Source: an uncultured bacterium (GTDB lineage: Bacteria; Cyanobacteriota; Vampirovibrionia; Gastranaerophilales; Gastranaerophilaceae). Taken from it: DNA of 64,000 nt. Made by a program: the position numbers and the translations under genes. Every line of letters starts with the position of its first letter. The first letter of the stretch is position 1. This document shows, piece after piece, positions 61,308-64,000 of this stretch. The notes under the pieces were generated by a model. It had not been told where the DNA came from and ran no database searches. It saw nothing but the letters and a program-made list of their open reading frames with translations. Location of the stretch: NCBI GenBank assembly GCA_949284715.1, contig CASDWH010000007.1, positions 1 through 64,000 on the forward strand. The letters run 5' to 3'.

Positions 61308-61487
61308 ATGTTAAGATTAATTATTATTGTTATCCTTGCAGGTGCGTGTTATTTTGTGTATAACAACTGGAGTAATATCACCAGCGCTTTTATTAACTCT
61401 GCAAAGCAGGAAAAAACCGTGCAAATCGTGGGTGGAACAAGAGGCGAATTAAACAGCGAAGCCCAAAAAGCGATGGAAAGAGAATAA
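61308..61487 (+). CDS. Small single-pass membrane protein, 59 residues
   Basis: The sequence begins MLRLIIIVILAGACYFVYNN, a single transmembrane helix, and ends in a polar tail GTRGELNSEAQKAMERE. GGAG lies 7 nt before the ATG. The gene has its own promoter and its own terminator, which supports it as real. No homologue is recognised; a regulatory or complex-stabilising micro-protein is possible. Confidence 0.7.
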   Translation: MLRLIIIVILAGACYFVYNNWSNITSAFINSAKQEKTVQIVGGTRGELNSEAQKAMERE

Positions 61488-61493
61488 TTTTTT

Positions 61494-61528
61494 ATACCGG
61501 TCAAGATAACTTGACCGGTATTATTATT
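61494..61528 (+). terminator. Intrinsic terminator after the small membrane protein gene
   Basis: An 11-bp perfect stem TACCGGTCAAG/CTTGACCGGTA with loop ATAA is followed by a T-rich stretch. Confidence 0.8.
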
Positions 61529-61612
61529 TCTTAACAAAACATTCACTTACCCTTTTACTCATTTATTTCTGTACTATTATTAAATATATCAGGGATTATG
61601 TGAGGTTTAAAA

Positions 61613-62656
61613 ATGATTATAATAATGGAGAAAAACGCTACCGAAAAGCAAATAAAATCGGTATGCACACATTTGGAGAATCTGGGATTCAGAATAAATC
61701 TTAACCACGGCGAAGTATACACAGTAATTGCAGCCCTTGGTGACAAACGGTTAATCCAGCCGCAGTCAATATCATCGCTTGAGGGTGTAAAAGAAGTTAA
61801 AATTATACAAGAACCCTTCAAGCTGGCAAGCCGCGAAACAAAAGAAGAAGATACAGTAATTGAATTTCCAAACGGTTTAAAAATAGGCGGAAACGAACGA
61901 CCGGTAATAATGGCCGGCCCTTGCAGCGTTGAGAGGGAAATCGACGGACTTCTGGAAGTAGCCTATGCCGCTAAAGAAATGGGCGCTAAAGTTTTAAGAG
62001 GCGGCGCATTTAAACCAAGAACTTCACCATACGATTTTCAGGGCATGGAAGAAAAAGGACTTCAATATCTCGCCGAAGCCAGAGAGAAAACAGGACTCCT
62101 CGTTGTAACAGAAGTTATGGACACACTGGATTTGCCGCTTGTTATGGAATATGCTGATATTATCCAAATAGGCGCCAGAAATATGCAAAACTTCAAACTT
62201 CTTAAAGCTGTCGGGAAATGCAGAAAACCCGTTATGCTTAAGCGCGGCGGAGCAGCAAGTATAAGAGAATTTTTACTTGCAGCAGAACATATTCTGGCTA
62301 ACGGCAACGAACAGGTTATACTATGTGAGCGCGGGGTCAAAGGTTTTGACTCTACCTACACCAGAAATGTCCTCGATATTGCTGCTGTACCTTTAATTAA
62401 AAAGCTCTCGCACCTCCCTATCATTGTAGACCCCTCTCACGGCACAGGAAAAAGATTCTTAATAGAGCCGATGAGCAAAGCAGCACTTGTAGCGGGCGCC
62501 CACGGAATTATGATGGAAGTTCACCACGACCCGGACAGGGCCTACTCCGATGGCGCTCAAAGTTTATCAATACCGCAATTCAGAGAAGTTATGACAAACC
62601 TGAATAAACTAATAGGGAGAATTGATTACGCAAATAAGCACCTCTGCTCTATTTAA
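61613..62656 (+). CDS. aroF: 3-deoxy-7-phosphoheptulonate synthase (AroF type, I-beta)
   Basis: It condenses phosphoenolpyruvate and erythrose 4-phosphate, the first step to aromatic amino acids. The N-terminal 70 residues form the ferredoxin/ACT-like regulatory domain typical of Thermotoga-type enzymes. The barrel has [38 protein letters not shown] and [14 protein letters not shown]. It is 347 residues. GTGAGG precedes the ATG. It stands alone. Confidence 0.96.
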   Translation: MIIIMEKNATEKQIKSVCTHLENLGFRINLNHGEVYTVIAALGDKRLIQPQSISSLEGVKEVKIIQEPFKLASRETKEEDTVIEFPNGLKIGGNERPVIMAGPCSVEREIDGLLEVAYAAKEMGAKVLRGGAFKPRTSPYDFQGMEEKGLQYLAEAREKTGLLVVTEVMDTLDLPLVMEYADIIQIGARNMQNFKLLKAVGKCRKPVMLKRGGAASIREFLLAAEHILANGNEQVILCERGVKGFDSTYTRNVLDIAAVPLIKKLSHLPIIVDPSHGTGKRFLIEPMSKAALVAGAHGIMMEVHHDPDRAYSDGAQSLSIPQFREVMTNLNKLIGRIDYANKHLCSI

Positions 62657-62695
62657 AACATCAGCGGCGGATAAGGAATAAGCCGCGAACTCAAA

Positions 62696-62713
62696 TTGTA
62701 AATTTTTGTAAAT
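62696..62713 (+). repeat. Copy of the 18-bp TTGTAAATTTTTGTAAAT motif
   Basis: It is identical to 17866-17883. It lies 69 nt before the ATG of the next gene and runs directly into the aroF terminator hairpin. Confidence 0.5.
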
Positions 62714-62746
62714 AAAAAGCAATTTTGTGTTTCAAAATTGCTTTTT
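62714..62746 (+). terminator. Intrinsic terminator after aroF
   Basis: A 14-bp perfect stem AAAAAGCAATTTTG/CAAAATTGCTTTTT with a 5-nt loop can act in both directions. Confidence 0.82.
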
Positions 62747-62782
62747 ATATATACAGGGGAATTTTATAGAGGAATTATAAGT

Positions 62783-63025
62783 ATGTCTATTGGTGCAAGA
62801 GATTATATTGACAAGCTGCTCGTCAAAAAGTATGCAAATGAACAAGTCGATAACCACACAAATGTTACATCAATGGTTGACCCGAACAAAATGCTTGAAA
62901 CAATGAACGATATTGCAACCATTCAACGCAACATGTTTATGCTATCACAAAAGCTTAATATGGTTTGCTCGGCCGTCAATGCAAAACGCGCACGATACAA
63001 AGAACGTGAAGTAGTTGAACAATAA
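62783..63025 (+). CDS. Small hypothetical protein, 80 residues
   Basis: The protein begins MSIGARDYIDKLLVKKYANE and is helical, rich in Met, Asn and Lys, with no signal or membrane segment. AGAGGA lies 10 nt before the ATG at 62783. The upstream part of the frame overlaps the terminator hairpin and is not coding. It is convergent with ferritin, with no gap between the stop codons. I do not recognise the family. Confidence 0.65.
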   Translation: MSIGARDYIDKLLVKKYANEQVDNHTNVTSMVDPNKMLETMNDIATIQRNMFMLSQKLNMVCSAVNAKRARYKEREVVEQ

Positions 63026-63520
63026 CTAGCTTCTTGAATACTGATTAAGTTCATTATCCATCAGGAAAAGCGAAGCTTTGTCATCGCCAAAAGCCTTGAG
63101 CCTTTTTACTATATCAAGAGCATTGCGTTCTTCTTCTATTTGCTCATTTATATACCAGTCAATAAACGAAAGCGTTGTCCTGTCGCACTCTTCTTCCGCA
63201 AACCGCGCAACATCCATTATTGCTTCCGTTATCGTTTTTTCGTGTTCATAGATTTTTTGATATATCTCAATCGGTGTTCCCATTTCAAACAGCGGAGCAG
63301 ATATTTGTTTTAATTCTACTTTCCCGTTCCTATCAATTATAAAACCAAAAAGTTTCATTCCATGTTCCATCTCTTCCGCCGCCTGCTCTTTTGTCCGGTG
63401 TGCAAAACCGAATAAACCGATTTCCCTAAAATAAGCAGAGATTGACAAATATAAATACCCTGAATAAAATTCCCTGTTAATCTGCTCATTGATGATGTTA
63501 AGAATTCTTTCACTAATCAA
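63026..63520 (-). CDS. ftn: Bacterial non-haem ferritin
   Basis: It stores iron in a 24-subunit shell after oxidising Fe(II). The four-helix bundle has ferroxidase residues in NREFYSGYLYLSISAYF, AAEEMEHGMKLF and YINEQIEEERNA. It is 164 residues, the FtnA size. It starts at TTG with a full AGGAGG 6 nt upstream, so the rare start is well supported. It is divergent from the next gene. Confidence 0.95.
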   Translation of the reverse strand: MISERILNIINEQINREFYSGYLYLSISAYFREIGLFGFAHRTKEQAAEEMEHGMKLFGFIIDRNGKVELKQISAPLFEMGTPIEIYQKIYEHEKTITEAIMDVARFAEEECDRTTLSFIDWYINEQIEEERNALDIVKRLKAFGDDKASLFLMDNELNQYSRS

Positions 63521-63572
63521 GTTTCACCTCCTGTTTCCTTATGCAGTATAAATACAATACTGCCCGATTTCA

Positions 63573-63601
63573 TTGCCCTTACAGGCAATTTATGGTAGCA
63601 T
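63573..63601 (+). promoter_or_regulatory. Promoter of the YkgJ-like gene
   Basis: TTGCCC (63573-63578), a 17-bp spacer and TAGCAT (63596-63601) are followed by 6 nt and the ATG, predicting a leaderless mRNA. The -35 is the same hexamer as for the SpoIID-like gene at 38989. Confidence 0.55.
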
Positions 63602-63607
63602 ATTATT

Positions 63608-64000
63608 ATGGAAGAGTTTAGTTTTAATAAAGCAATTAATGCCCAGTATAATGATCTTAAAGAAAACTACAGGAAAATCTTTATTCAGGCAGCCGAAAGT
63701 ATAAGAGCAGAAGCTGATAAAATGAAACCCTCTGTTTCCTGCAACTCCTGTACGGTAAACTGCAAAGACAAGCCTCTAAATTTTACAATATTTGATAATT
63801 TTCCGGCTAAATGCCCCTATAGAGAATGGCAGCTTAAATTTATTGCGTTCTTAAACAGCGACTATAAACAATCGCTTAAAAATATGCAAAAAAGCATTAT
63901 GTTGAAAAAAGAAGATTACAACTGCTCAAAGTGCGGCGCCTGCTGCAAGCTTGCTGTATCAGAACACTCATTTGATGAATTAAAGAAAATGGCAAACCGC
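63608..64000 (+). CDS. YkgJ-like cysteine-cluster protein, N-terminal part
   Basis: The reading frame is open for 131 codons and runs off the window. It begins MEEFSFNKAINAQYNDLKEN. A first group of cysteines lies at CNSCTVNC (about residues 45-52). The YkgJ/Fli-like motif CSKCGACCKLAV lies at about 107-118. The family is thought to bind zinc or an iron-sulfur centre; its role is unknown. There is no ribosome site, but a promoter ends 6 nt before the ATG. Confidence 0.8.
   Translation, partial: MEEFSFNKAINAQYNDLKENYRKIFIQAAESIRAEADKMKPSVSCNSCTVNCKDKPLNFTIFDNFPAKCPYREWQLKFIAFLNSDYKQSLKNMQKSIMLKKEDYNCSKCGACCKLAVSEHSFDELKKMANR

Noticed and set aside
1-64000. CRISPR array, tRNA, rRNA, integrase or transposase genes
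   Set aside because: No regularly spaced repeats, cloverleaf sequences, rRNA segments or recognisable recombinase motifs were found on reading both strands.

Overview
The window looks like chromosome of an uncultured, AT-rich, Gram-negative (diderm) bacterium. The best guess is a non-photosynthetic cyanobacterial relative of the Gastranaerophilales/Melainabacteria (Vampirovibrionia) type. This is inferred from gene content, not from a marker phylogeny. BamA, OmpH/Skp, Mla lipid-transport genes and a Gram-negative-type lytic transglycosylase show an outer membrane. RNase Y, SpoIID-like proteins and three type IV prepilin-like genes fit that lineage. The standard genetic code works throughout. 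No tRNA, rRNA, CRISPR array, transposase or prophage was seen.

Layout. 1-1.3 kb: start of a prepilin gene, a 323-bp palindrome-rich element, and two small unknown genes. 1.5-9.3 kb (mostly +): pyk, mscL with a zinc ribbon, an exported GH13 protein, trpS, a HEAT-like protein, rfbD, and a degenerate M16-like gene whose likely start is cut off by an in-frame TAG. 9.4-17.7 kb: flavodiiron protein, TPR protein, Slt-type transglycosylase, Hsp20, D-lactate dehydrogenase, and a large HerA-like protein with an acidic linker. 17.9-23.7 kb: a compact three-gene operon of two unknown membrane proteins and a non-exported GH13 paralogue. 23.8-36.6 kb (mostly -): rpsF-ssb-rpsR, dapF, a STAS protein, a folate enzyme, a seven-gene run ppiC-pepP-trmH-yhcH-cysS-spoIID-murJ, and an AAA+/glycine-zipper pair. 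36.9-40.3 kb (+): Orn/Lys/Arg decarboxylase, tmk, a second SpoIID protein, HU. 40.4-45.6 kb (-): bamA-ompH-pyrimidine phosphorylase-orphan FlhA/SctV C-domain protein. 45.7-50.4 kb: acpS, then rny-ymdB-PHP-prepilin-LOG. 50.6-55.5 kb (+): mlaE-mlaF-mlaD, a glycosyltransferase, and tandem coiled-coil membrane paralogues. 55.6-64 kb: typA, a fusion of prepilin leader, YadA-like head and S74 chaperone, an orphan sugar-binding lipoprotein, DAHP synthase, ferritin and a YkgJ-like gene running off the end.

Most genes are housekeeping or envelope building. The unusual material is the prepilin/YadA/S74 surface protein with its long leader, the soluble FlhA-C-like protein at the end of the bam operon, the HerA-like protein ending in a PcrA-type Tudor domain, the 17.9-23.7 kb operon, and a short F-x-G/K-type element near the N-terminus of several otherwise unrelated proteins. 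Two regulatory patterns also recur: promoters whose -10 box lies exactly 6 nt before the ATG, implying leaderless mRNAs, and an identical 18-bp AT-rich motif upstream of two separate transcription units, with a 16-bp core match upstream of a third.
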